A stretch of 64,000 bases of DNA from NCBI GenBank assembly GCA_029667085.1, contig JARUHJ010000004.1, forward strand, positions 124,001-188,000. Direction: 5' to 3'. Shown in pieces: positions 51,174-59,272 of the stretch (its first letter is position 1; each line of letters opens with the position of its first letter). The position numbers were made by a program, and so were the translations under genes. This stretch comes from Deltaproteobacteria bacterium IMCC39524. Its GTDB lineage: Bacteria; Desulfobacterota; Desulfuromonadia; Desulfuromonadales; BM103. The notes beneath the pieces were generated by a model, which was not told the origin of the DNA, did not search any database, and saw nothing but the letters and a program-made list of their open reading frames with translations.

Positions 51174-51749
51174 CTAGCCTTTCAGCGGCAATTCACTTAA
51201 CGCCTCAACAGCAGCAACGCGTACTGTCGCGCGACTATCCCTGGTCAACTTCATCAGTGGTTCAACGCTGTCAGGAGAACCGATAGAACCAAGAGATCTC
51301 GCGGCACTCGCTACCAGCTGCTCATCATCTTCTGCCAGCAAGGAGACAAGATAAGGAGCAAGGCGCACATCATCAAAGTGGCCAAGAGCTTCTGCAGTAT
51401 GAACGCGAACGGAGGGAGAAGGATCTTTGAGATGCTTGACCAGACTGCTGAGCGATTTAGGGTGGGCTTTTGCACCGAGGACCTGGATTGCCGCACCCCG
51501 GATATCGGCATCAGGGTCTTTCAGCAAGCCAATCAGATGCGGGAAAATATCCGTCGACTTAACCTTCTCCATGGCAAAAATCGCCTTGACCCGCTGGCCA
51601 CGCTTGTCTGACTTGAGCTCCTGAATAATCTGCTGCAGGTCCTGGAGCGATTCAAGGCATTCAAGGGCGGCGGCCGCAGCAACGCGAACGTCTTCCTCGG
51701 AATCATTCAATAGTTCAATGAGCAGGTTGCGTCTTTGCTCGAGTGACAT
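51174..51749 (-). CDS. HEAT-repeat protein
   Basis: ATG 51749 follows GGGGAG and gives 191 residues. The whole chain consists of about six HEAT-like repeats of some 31 residues, with signature helices such as DADIRGAAIQVLGA, SPSVRVHTAEALGHF and EQLVASAARSLGSIG. It has no signal peptide or catalytic motif. It converges on the HEAT/HD-GYP pair and may interact with the same partners, which is inference from likeness and position. Confidence 0.85.
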   Translation of the reverse strand: MSLEQRRNLLIELLNDSEEDVRVAAAAALECLESLQDLQQIIQELKSDKRGQRVKAIFAMEKVKSTDIFPHLIGLLKDPDADIRGAAIQVLGAKAHPKSLSSLVKHLKDPSPSVRVHTAEALGHFDDVRLAPYLVSLLAEDDEQLVASAARSLGSIGSPDSVEPLMKLTRDSRATVRVAAVEALSELPLKG

Positions 51750-51889
51750 ATAACTCCCCACAGGTAAAATCAAGGACCTCAAAGTTACCAGAAACTAACT
51801 GGAGGCGCAAACATGAAAAACAGACAGAAACAAGAACGGGCAGAACCTGAAAAGTCCTGCCCGAAGAGTTCATCTTCCAGAGCTGCGAA

Positions 51890-52333
51890 TTAGAACGGAA
51901 TATCATCATCGGGGTTGAAAGGTGGTTCCTGTGGAGCAGATGAAAAATTCTCCGCCGGAGTGGTCGGACGACCACCGCCCCCTCCACTACCGCCGCCCTG
52001 GTCTCCGGCACGACTGAGCATCTGCATTTCGTTTGCCACAATTTCGGAGATGTAGCGCTTATTACCATCGCGGTCGTCGTAGGATCGGTTTTGGATACGT
52101 CCTTCAATATAAACCTGCTTGCCCTTGGTCAGATACTTACCACAAATTTCCGCAAGACCAGCCCAGACAACGATATTGTGCCACTCGGTTTTGTCCTGTT
52201 GCTCTCCCTGCTTGTTTTTAAAACGTTCGGTTGTTGCCAGGGAGAAGGTACAGACTGCCGTGCCTGACGGCGTATAACGAAGTTCAGGATCTTTCCCTAG
52301 ATTACCGACTAAAATGGCCTTGTTGACTGACAT
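51890..52333 (-). CDS. ssb: single-stranded DNA-binding protein
   Basis: The 147-residue protein has the OB-fold start NKAILVGNLGKDPELRYTPSGTA, a central QVYIEGRIQNRSYDDRDG, a Gly-rich linker (GGGSGGGGGRP) and the acidic tip DDDIPF that recruits repair and replication partners. It matches bacterial Ssb in all parts. GGAGGAG lies before the ATG and a promoter is present at 52368-52395. Confidence 0.96.
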   Translation of the reverse strand: MSVNKAILVGNLGKDPELRYTPSGTAVCTFSLATTERFKNKQGEQQDKTEWHNIVVWAGLAEICGKYLTKGKQVYIEGRIQNRSYDDRDGNKRYISEIVANEMQMLSRAGDQGGGSGGGGGRPTTPAENFSSAPQEPPFNPDDDIPF

Positions 52334-52367
52334 AGAATCTCCTCCATTGCATTTGAGTGAAAAAGCA

Positions 52368-52395
52368 GTCTAGCCGAATCCGGGCGGACTGTAAA
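52368..52395 (-). promoter_or_regulatory. promoter of ssb
   Basis: On the minus strand TTTACA (52395-52390) and TAGACT (52373-52368) are 16 bases apart, 35 bases before the ssb ATG. Confidence 0.5.
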
Positions 52396-52556
52396 GAGCT
52401 CTTAAAACCACTCTGCAAAGCGAAACAATGACAAGCTGTTACAGGAAGGAGACCCATTTCATAACGCGCCACAATTTACACCCAATCATCTCTACATTTT
52501 TTTCACAGCGTAACAAGAAAACTGACCGGAAAATCCCCCTGGGAAGGAAAGGTTTT

Positions 52557-52586
52557 TTGCCATTCCCTTTCAAAACAGCTTATAAT
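52557..52586 (+). promoter_or_regulatory. promoter of the response regulator/kinase pair
   Basis: TTGCCA (52557-52562) and a perfect TATAAT (52581-52586) are 18 bases apart. Transcription would start near 52593, 66 bases before the regulator ATG at 52659. Confidence 0.65.
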
Positions 52587-52658
52587 TGTCTCAGTTTAAG
52601 ATGCTTCAGGATTTTTATGGCAATGCATAAACATCTGACCGCCCTGAGGACAAGCCAC

Positions 52659-53342
52659 ATGCGCATACTGATCATAGAGGATCAACCAGAAATTCTTCAG
52701 AACATCGCCGACTTCCTGGAGCTAAAAGGCTACTTTGTCGACTGCGCCTACGACGGTCTGGGTGGCATGCACCTGGCGGTGACACAATCCTTTGATTTGA
52801 TCATCCTCGACCTAATGCTGCCAGGCATGGATGGCATCACCCTTTGCCAGAGACTGCGTCAGGACGCCAGAGTCGACACACCGATCATTATGCTCACGGC
52901 TAGAGACAGTGTCGATGACAAGCTCTCCGGTTTTCAGGCCGGCGCTGACGATTATCTGGTCAAACCTTTTTCATTGCCCGAGCTGCATGCCAGGGTCGAA
53001 GCTATCTTACGCCGCGGCCAGACCAGCCAAAGAAACCTGTTAACGATCGGTGACCTGAGCTACGACATGAACAGCCTGGAAGTAACCCGCCAGGGGACGA
53101 GCCTCAAGCTCAGCCCAATCGGCCTTAAAATACTGGAAATATTAATGAAAAAAAGCCCTCACGTGGTCAAGAGGGAGGCCCTTGAAGAGCTCCTTTGGGG
53201 AGAAGACCTGCCGGGCAGCGACAGCTTACGCAGCCACGTCCACACCCTTCGCCAGACCATCGACAAACCCTTTGAATCCCCCTTGCTGCACACAGTGCAT
53301 GGCATCGGCTATTGCCTGAAAGCTCAATCAGATGGAATTTAA
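52659..53342 (+). CDS. OmpR-family response regulator (QseB/PmrA-like)
   Basis: From ATG 52659, preceded by GAGG, the protein has 227 residues. The receiver domain has IIEDQPE, the phospho-Asp in LIILDLMLPGMDG near residue 51 and KPFSLPEL. The winged-helix domain follows from about 125 and ends LLHTVHGIGYCL. The longer frame from 52428 adds 77 residues without family support. It overlaps the kinase gene by 11 bases. Confidence 0.92.
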   Translation: MRILIIEDQPEILQNIADFLELKGYFVDCAYDGLGGMHLAVTQSFDLIILDLMLPGMDGITLCQRLRQDARVDTPIIMLTARDSVDDKLSGFQAGADDYLVKPFSLPELHARVEAILRRGQTSQRNLLTIGDLSYDMNSLEVTRQGTSLKLSPIGLKILEILMKKSPHVVKREALEELLWGEDLPGSDSLRSHVHTLRQTIDKPFESPLLHTVHGIGYCLKAQSDGI

Positions 53343-54591
53343 ATCGCCCCTTTCGCAAAGGATTTTGATTTCTTTCATTCTCCTGACAACAGTGGTCAGC
53401 GGGCTCTTCAGCTTCGGTATCATGGCCGCGATCAACCTTGTTAAAGAAGACCTCGTCACCGCTGAGTTTAATCGAAAGTTTCCGGACATTCTGGTCGACT
53501 ACGAACGTGGAAAGACACCAGACCTGGACCTTGGGACCCAGTTCTACAGTGGCACGGAAGGCCTGCCCTATTACCTGCAGGACCTGGAGCCTGGCTTCAA
53601 CGAGGTGAAAAGTGAACAGAGCTCTTTTCATGTCCTGATGCGCAAAGAACAGGAAAGGCCTTTCTATCTTGTCCGGGAGCAGACGAATTCAGGGCAACAT
53701 GAAAACCTCCTGCAAATCACTGTCATTGCAGGTTTCTTCCTCAGTGTCATCGCCTCGTTGATTCTCGGCATCATGATGATCAGGCGAATCATCGCCCCGG
53801 TCAAAAGGCTAACCGATCAGGTCCATAACCGTGAGAAGCTCCTACTTGATGCACCGCCCCTTTCTTCCGGATACACAAATGATGAGGTGGGCCGGCTGGC
53901 GCAAGCTTTCGACAGAACCATCGGCATGCTGCAGGAATCTCTACTGCGGGAGAGTCTCTTCACCAGCGATGTCAGCCACGAGCTCCGCACCCCCTTGATG
54001 GTCATAAAAAGTTCCTGTGAACTGCTCATCGCAAAAGATCAGCTTGATGACTACACTCGCCAACGCATTGATACGATCAACAAGGCGACCAGGGAGATTC
54101 AGGAATTGGTCGACGCTTTTCTGACCCTGGCCCGTGGCAAAGACACCGAGCAGGAATCAGCTTCGCTGACCAATGTCATTCACAGGGCCCTGCACGAGTG
54201 GCAACAGCAAGCAGGAGAGAAAGGGCTCACCTTCTCCCTGGAAGAAGGCGAGTCAGGTCAAGAAAGGTTGGACGGTCTGTTTCCCGCCCCCCTGCTGAGG
54301 ACGGTTCTTAACAACCTGATATTTAATGCAATCCATCACACCCAAACAGGGGGCGTCACCCTGACCGTTCAGGCGAAAGGGTTTTCAGTCAGCGATACAG
54401 GCTGTGGCATTTCGGAGTCCGAGAAGCAAGCCGTATTCAAGCCATTTTACCGCGGTGAATCACACAGCAGAAAAGGGCTCGGTCTTGGTTTGTCACTTGT
54501 TCAGCGTATCTGCCAACGAGAAGGCTGGGATATTTCTATAAGCGACAACCAACCGACCGGCTCCTGCTTCACCGTTTCTCTCAAAAAATAA
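53332..54591 (+). CDS. sensor histidine kinase
   Basis: The 419-residue protein has transmembrane helices at about 8-30 and 127-150, bounding a periplasmic domain of about 95 residues. A HAMP domain comes next (IMMIRRIIAPVKRL), then the H-box DVSHELRTPLMVIKS near residue 217. The ATPase domain has NLIFNAIHHT, DTGCGIS and KGLGLGLSLV. It is the partner of the regulator before it. The sensory domain is not recognised; the neighbouring genes hint at envelope lipid or sugar changes, as with PmrB-like kinases, but that is only inference. Confidence 0.92.
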   Translation: MEFKSPLSQRILISFILLTTVVSGLFSFGIMAAINLVKEDLVTAEFNRKFPDILVDYERGKTPDLDLGTQFYSGTEGLPYYLQDLEPGFNEVKSEQSSFHVLMRKEQERPFYLVREQTNSGQHENLLQITVIAGFFLSVIASLILGIMMIRRIIAPVKRLTDQVHNREKLLLDAPPLSSGYTNDEVGRLAQAFDRTIGMLQESLLRESLFTSDVSHELRTPLMVIKSSCELLIAKDQLDDYTRQRIDTINKATREIQELVDAFLTLARGKDTEQESASLTNVIHRALHEWQQQAGEKGLTFSLEEGESGQERLDGLFPAPLLRTVLNNLIFNAIHHTQTGGVTLTVQAKGFSVSDTGCGISESEKQAVFKPFYRGESHSRKGLGLGLSLVQRICQREGWDISISDNQPTGSCFTVSLKK

Positions 54592-54951
54592 CTTTTCACG
54601 TTTTTTTCACATTTTTTCAACACTCCCGTCACACCCACTCCTCTAAAGTACGAATCAACGCTGCAACTCTCAGAGCCCTTGATCAGGCTCATGAACCCTT
54701 CAAGCGGCATTACCACTCTGAGAGAGAAAACATCAAAAACACCTCCTAACCTCCTGATAGGCTGCCTCCGGGGCTTTGATTGAACACAAGGCCCCCTTTT
54801 TTTGTCTGTCACCTCCCACAACATTTCTGACCCATCTTGTCGCATCAACTGCCTCTGAGTGATGACGACCCAATGCGTCCTGGCAAAACTTTCATTGTTA
54901 TATGAAGCAAGACAATTGCTCGAGAAGCCAAGCTGGACTAATATTCACAAC
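54592..54951. other. intergenic stretch after the histidine kinase
   Basis: It holds T-rich tracts just after the kinase stop, an intrinsic terminator at 54770-54803, and about 150 bases before the deacetylase gene in which no clear promoter was found. The in-frame GTG at 54859 could extend the next gene by 31 residues. Confidence 0.5.
54770..54803 (+). terminator. intrinsic terminator
   Basis: GGGGCTTTG (54770-54778) pairs with CAAGGCCCC (54787-54795) with one G-U pair and an 8-base loop. C and seven T follow. Confidence 0.75.
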
Positions 54952-55785
54952 ATGATTTCTTTGATTATCAATGCTGATGACCTTGGCTGCAACGCATTGC
55001 GCGACCGTGGCATCCTGGAAGCGCAGCAAAAAGGGATAGTGACCAGCGCCTCAATACTGGCCAATGGCTCATCTTTCAACACGGCAATAAAACAGGTAAA
55101 GCACTCTAAACTTCCGGTTGGAGTCCACCTGAACCTCGCAGACGGAAGAGCTCTGACCGGACCGATCAAAGGCCTCACAGATAGTTCCGGCAACTTGCCA
55201 GGAAAAAAGGAACTGCGGCGACAGTTGACTGCCAACTGTTTTGACCCTGAAGAGATCCGCAAAGAGCTCAAGGCCCAGGTTCAGCGCATTCTTGAAGCAG
55301 GTGTACAACCAGACCACCTCGATGGTCACCAGCACTGCCAGCTGTTTCCTTGCCTGACAACAATGGTCACGGAGCTCGCTCGCGAATACGGTATCCCCGC
55401 CATGCGCTCAGCCTTGCCGGCAGACATCAGTCTTAAAGATCCGAGCGACCCCCTGGGCAAGGAGTTGGCCCTCTACTGTCAGCTTGGTCATAAAGCCAAG
55501 GAGATCATAATGACTGCGGGCCTACTAGCACCGGACGGCCTCATGGGCATGCCTTTACTCAATCAACTCGACCAGACCAGGCTCTATCATGTTCTTGAAA
55601 ATATCCCTGAAGGCTTCTGGGAACTCATGGTTCACCCTGGCTACAGCTGTGACTCGGGCAATCCTTTTGATGGCCCTCAACGTGAAGTTGAGCTTCTGGC
55701 TCTACTCTCCCCGGAAGCGAAACAGATCATTGCACGCCGCCATATCCGGTTGTGTCATTTTGGAGATTTATCATGCGCATCCTGA
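54952..55785 (+). CDS. YdjC/ChbG-family carbohydrate deacetylase
   Basis: From ATG 54952 the protein has 277 residues and starts directly at LIINADDLG, the metal-binding motif of the family. VGVHLNL and HLDGHQHCQLFP supply the His ligands, and ELMVHPGY lies near the end. ChbG-type enzymes remove acetyl groups from N-acetylated sugars; the hopanoid-linked HpnK is another branch. The next gene is a glycosyltransferase that overlaps it by 13 bases, which favours a role in building an N-acetylated glycolipid or glycan. Confidence 0.88.
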   Translation: MISLIINADDLGCNALRDRGILEAQQKGIVTSASILANGSSFNTAIKQVKHSKLPVGVHLNLADGRALTGPIKGLTDSSGNLPGKKELRRQLTANCFDPEEIRKELKAQVQRILEAGVQPDHLDGHQHCQLFPCLTTMVTELAREYGIPAMRSALPADISLKDPSDPLGKELALYCQLGHKAKEIIMTAGLLAPDGLMGMPLLNQLDQTRLYHVLENIPEGFWELMVHPGYSCDSGNPFDGPQREVELLALLSPEAKQIIARRHIRLCHFGDLSCAS

Positions 55786-56789
55786 TTGTTGTACCAGAAC
55801 AGGATCGTATCAGCGGCAACTGGGTGACCGCCACGCGTTTTCAGCAAGGCCTGCGCGCTCACGGCCAGCAGGTTGTCTTAGAGGAGACCGGCCTGCGACC
55901 GGAACCGCGCTTTCTGGAACGCATTCAGGCCTTTGCCCCCGACGTCACCATCCTGCTACACGCCTACCGTACCGGAAAGCCGTGGCTGGAAGCGACAGCC
56001 GACCGCAGGCTGCCAACGGTAGTCTTACTTACCGGCACAGACATTAATCACGGCCTTGAGAACCCGTTGCAGCAAGACGTCATCAATACGATTCTGCGTC
56101 AAGCGGAACTCGTCCTGCTTCAGAACCCACTACTTGCAAAAGCCTTCTCTTCAAGTCACCCTGAGCTCAGCGTAAATCTGAGAGAGCTTCCACCAGGGAT
56201 CAGCTTGGGCAAGGAGGAATATCTCCTGCGCGACAGGCATCAACTCGCAAAAGATGCGACACTTTTCCTTTGCCCGGCGGGACTGCGCGCTGTGAAAGGG
56301 CCTTTGGAGCTACTTGAACTGTTTGATCAGGTCATCACACACAGTTCAGACGTCCTGCTTGCCTTCTGCGGGCCCATCATTGAAGAGGAGTACAGCCAAC
56401 GTTTCCTGTCAGCACTTGAGGCACGACCTTGGGCTCACTACCTTGGCGCTATTCCCACCCAAGCGATGGCAAGCGCCATGCGCGAGGCCGATGTCGTTGT
56501 CAACAACTCTCAAACCGAAGGTCTCGCAAACAGCCTTTTGGAGGCCGCAACACTTGGTGTTCCGATCCTGGCGCACAAGATTCCCGGCAATGTCGCGATC
56601 GTACAACACGAAACCAACGGGCTGCTCTATACCAGCCAGGAGGAATTCGTGGTTTACAGCAGACAGCTGCTCAACAGAAAAAGGCGTCAACAATTATCCT
56701 CTCCAGAGCCAGGTCGTTACGACCCGGACAACGAAGCCTCGGCCCTTCTGAGGTTCCTTCAACAAGCAGTGCAGAGTGGAGAGAAGTAA
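55773..56789 (+). CDS. glycosyltransferase, GT4-type
   Basis: ATG 55773 follows TTTGGAG and gives 338 residues. The N-terminal Rossmann half begins RILIVVPEQDRISGNW. The C-terminal half has LCPAGLRAVKGPLELL, where the usual KG donor-site region occurs, and NNSQTEGLANSLLEAATLG, with the Glu-x7-Glu nucleotide-sugar motif. It is a retaining GT-B enzyme without membrane helices. It is coupled to the deacetylase gene. The sugar donor is unknown. Confidence 0.88.
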   Translation: MRILIVVPEQDRISGNWVTATRFQQGLRAHGQQVVLEETGLRPEPRFLERIQAFAPDVTILLHAYRTGKPWLEATADRRLPTVVLLTGTDINHGLENPLQQDVINTILRQAELVLLQNPLLAKAFSSSHPELSVNLRELPPGISLGKEEYLLRDRHQLAKDATLFLCPAGLRAVKGPLELLELFDQVITHSSDVLLAFCGPIIEEEYSQRFLSALEARPWAHYLGAIPTQAMASAMREADVVVNNSQTEGLANSLLEAATLGVPILAHKIPGNVAIVQHETNGLLYTSQEEFVVYSRQLLNRKRRQQLSSPEPGRYDPDNEASALLRFLQQAVQSGEK

Positions 56790-56852
56790 AGATCGTCAGG
56801 TTCAAGAGAGGGCTTTTTTGACAAAGGCAGGGGACAAAAAAGACTTCTCTAG

Positions 56853-56882
56853 TTGAACCCGCACCCCTATATCGCATACTAT
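56853..56882 (+). promoter_or_regulatory. possible promoter of the PAS-exonuclease gene
   Basis: TTGAAC (56853-56858) and TACTAT (56877-56882) are 18 bases apart. The start codon is about 35 bases after the expected transcript start. Confidence 0.4.
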
Positions 56883-56923
56883 TTACACGAACGACTGAGA
56901 TTTCACTTTCGAAGGAGATCCCT

Positions 56924-59089
56924 TTGCGGAAACATTTCGGCGAAAACCTATCCCCCGCAGTCAAATACTGGATCTTCATAATCGGCATCGTCACCGTGAT
57001 CTTCACCGTGATCTTCGGCAGCGTTGCGGCGTCTTACCTTAACCTGGCGCCGGAAGAACAAGCCGTTGCTGAAAGCCTTTTTGAAAAACTGATCCCCTTC
57101 CCCTTTGTCGGCTCGATCGCCCTGGTGGCCTTCATCTGCACCATGGTCAGCCTGCTCTTTCGCTACTACGTCATACCGGTGCTGCGCATGGCCGAACAGA
57201 CCCGCCTGATCACTGCCGCCAACCCCGACTTCCGCATCTCCGTTGAAGGCGCCCGAGAGATGATCATGCTGGCAAATATCATCAACGAATCGGCCGACGC
57301 CTTTCAAAAACTGCAGAGTGAGGTTGACAGCAAGATCAGCCATTCCAATCGAGCACTCAAACGAGAACGCAATCGTCTTGCCGCCCTGATGTCAGAGCTG
57401 CCTTACGGGGTCGTGGTCTGCAACAGAGACGGCAAGATTCTGCTTTACAACCGCCGGGCACAGGAGATGCTTCAAGGAAGCGATAGCACTCAGCAAGGAG
57501 GAGCCATCGGCCTTGGAAGGTCGATTTTCAGTAGCCTGGAAAGAGATCCTTTGGTACATGCCCTGGAAGTCATGAACCACGCGTTTGCCTTAGACCAGGT
57601 AAAGCCTGCGCTCGGCCTGATGACCAAGCTCTGCGGGGACCGTTTCATTCGCGTCAACATGGCACCGGTGACCGATGATGGCGAATCAGGTCATCAACTC
57701 TCAGGGTTTGTACTCTCCCTGGAGGACATTACCGGCGAAATCGATGCTGACAGTGACCGTGACCTGCTTCTGCAAGGGATGATCGATGCAGTGCAGAACT
57801 CTCTCGGCAAGTTGCACAAGGGGATCAACAGCATCTGCGAGATGCCTGGCACGGGAGAGGACGCCTGCAATCGTCACCGGGAGGCGATCACGCGGGTCAC
57901 CAAAGACCTGGAAGAACACCTGGCTTTGGCCAGAAAACTTTACGGTGAACACCACCGTGCTTATGGCAATCGTGAGAATGTGATTGCCGACACCCTGCTA
58001 AAATTGATCGCAAAAAACCTTTACGAACGTTTTTCCATCCAAACGGAAACGCATGTCAATCAAAGCATCTGGATGAAGCTCGACAGTTACGCCATAGTTC
58101 AGGCCTTTACCACTCTTGCGGGCCTGCTGAATGCTGAATATGGGGTGAGCAAAATCAAGCTGCAACTCGATGAAGATCAAGGGTCACTGGCAAACCTTAC
58201 AGTGCAATGGCAGGACCAAGCGGTTCCCACTCAAGCGCTCCATGACTGGCAGACATCACCACTCTTCATGGACAGCGACGGCGCCGCTGATTCTCCGCAA
58301 ACAATCATCTCCGCACACGAAGGAGAGGTCTCCATTATCAAGAGTGACACGATCTTCTGCACCGGCATCAAGGTGACGCTACCCACTACGCTGGCCGAGG
58401 AAACTGCCGACCTGCAATCATCAGTGTCGCCCCGCCCGGTCTCCTACGAGTTCGACCTCTTTCACCAACCCGGCCAGGAGACTCTCGGTAAGATCTCTTT
58501 GCGCAAACTTGCATTCGTCGCATTTGATACCGAGACAACCGGGCTGAACCCTTCCATGGGTGATGAAATCATCCAGATTGGAGCCGTGCGTATTGTCAAC
58601 GGTCGGTTGCTGCACGATGAATGTATCGACCAATTGGTCAACCCGCAACGACCGGTACCAAAATCTTCTGTCGAAATCCACGGCATCGACCCCGAACTGC
58701 TGTCGGCACAGCCGATCATCACCGAGGTTCTCCCCGACTTCCACGCCTTTGCCATAGATTCGGTGTTAGTCGCACACAACGCTGCCTTTGATATGCGATT
58801 TCTACAACTCAAGGAAGAGGCCATCGGCCTGCATTTCGACAACCCCGTCCTGGACACCCTGCTTCTGTCATCGATCGTTCACCCGAACCAGGAGGGACAC
58901 TCCCTGGATGCGATTGCCGAACGTTTTAACCTCACCATAGTGGGCCGTCACACAGCACTTGGCGATGCCCTGGTCACCGCAGAAATCCTTCTAAAACTCA
59001 TTCCCCTGCTGAAAGCTCAAGGAATTAACACCCTCGAAGACGCACTGATCGCTTCCAGTCAATCGCCTTTTGCCAAAATCAAGTATTGA
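56924..59089 (+). CDS. membrane PAS-sensor/DnaQ-type 3'-5' exonuclease fusion
   Basis: TTG start with AAGGAG upstream; 721 residues. Two transmembrane helices (about 15-38 and 60-83) are followed by a HAMP-like segment, a short coiled coil and a PAS domain (ELPYGVVVCNRDGKILLYNRRA near 155). A long helical, kinase-like region lacks a clear H-box and ATP motifs. From about residue 528 there is a complete DEDDh exonuclease: AFDTETTGLNP (Asp534, Glu536), AHNAAFDMRF (Asp near 623), RHTALGDALV (His near 676, Asp near 681). The result is a membrane sensor fused to a DNA polymerase III epsilon-like nuclease. Its role is unknown. Confidence 0.85.
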   Translation: MRKHFGENLSPAVKYWIFIIGIVTVIFTVIFGSVAASYLNLAPEEQAVAESLFEKLIPFPFVGSIALVAFICTMVSLLFRYYVIPVLRMAEQTRLITAANPDFRISVEGAREMIMLANIINESADAFQKLQSEVDSKISHSNRALKRERNRLAALMSELPYGVVVCNRDGKILLYNRRAQEMLQGSDSTQQGGAIGLGRSIFSSLERDPLVHALEVMNHAFALDQVKPALGLMTKLCGDRFIRVNMAPVTDDGESGHQLSGFVLSLEDITGEIDADSDRDLLLQGMIDAVQNSLGKLHKGINSICEMPGTGEDACNRHREAITRVTKDLEEHLALARKLYGEHHRAYGNRENVIADTLLKLIAKNLYERFSIQTETHVNQSIWMKLDSYAIVQAFTTLAGLLNAEYGVSKIKLQLDEDQGSLANLTVQWQDQAVPTQALHDWQTSPLFMDSDGAADSPQTIISAHEGEVSIIKSDTIFCTGIKVTLPTTLAEETADLQSSVSPRPVSYEFDLFHQPGQETLGKISLRKLAFVAFDTETTGLNPSMGDEIIQIGAVRIVNGRLLHDECIDQLVNPQRPVPKSSVEIHGIDPELLSAQPIITEVLPDFHAFAIDSVLVAHNAAFDMRFLQLKEEAIGLHFDNPVLDTLLLSSIVHPNQEGHSLDAIAERFNLTIVGRHTALGDALVTAEILLKLIPLLKAQGINTLEDALIASSQSPFAKIKY

Positions 59090-59140
59090 GTCCAAAACCG
59101 ATCTAGCAGTCATAAGCCGCGAGAAAACTAGCGAATAGAC

Positions 59141-59169
59141 TTGACAAAACGGTGTTGTACTGGTGTACT
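59141..59169 (+). promoter_or_regulatory. promoter of the liv operon with overlapping repeat
   Basis: A perfect TTGACA (59141-59146) and TGTACT (59164-59169) are 17 bases apart. TGTACT occurs twice (59156-59161, 59164-59169) around the -10 element, as a regulator site might. Confidence 0.5.
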
Positions 59170-59272
59170 TAAATATCTGGTTTTACAGGACAAATGATAT
59201 TAATTACCGTAGATGTTCCACATCCCGTGGCACATGACATTTGTTGCTCATTTTTACCCGTGGAGGAGACAG

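Larger units (their letters stand above)
52334..52658. other. divergent intergenic region between ssb and a response regulator
   Basis: It contains the ssb promoter (minus strand, 52368-52395) and a promoter for the regulator/kinase pair (52557-52586). The plus-strand frame that opens at 52428 lacks a ribosome site and is best read as untranslated upstream DNA. Confidence 0.6.

Noticed and set aside
52428-52658. 77-residue N-terminal extension of the response regulator
   Set aside because: It crosses the TATAAT promoter and has no ribosome site, whereas ATG 52659 has GAGG and fits the family length.
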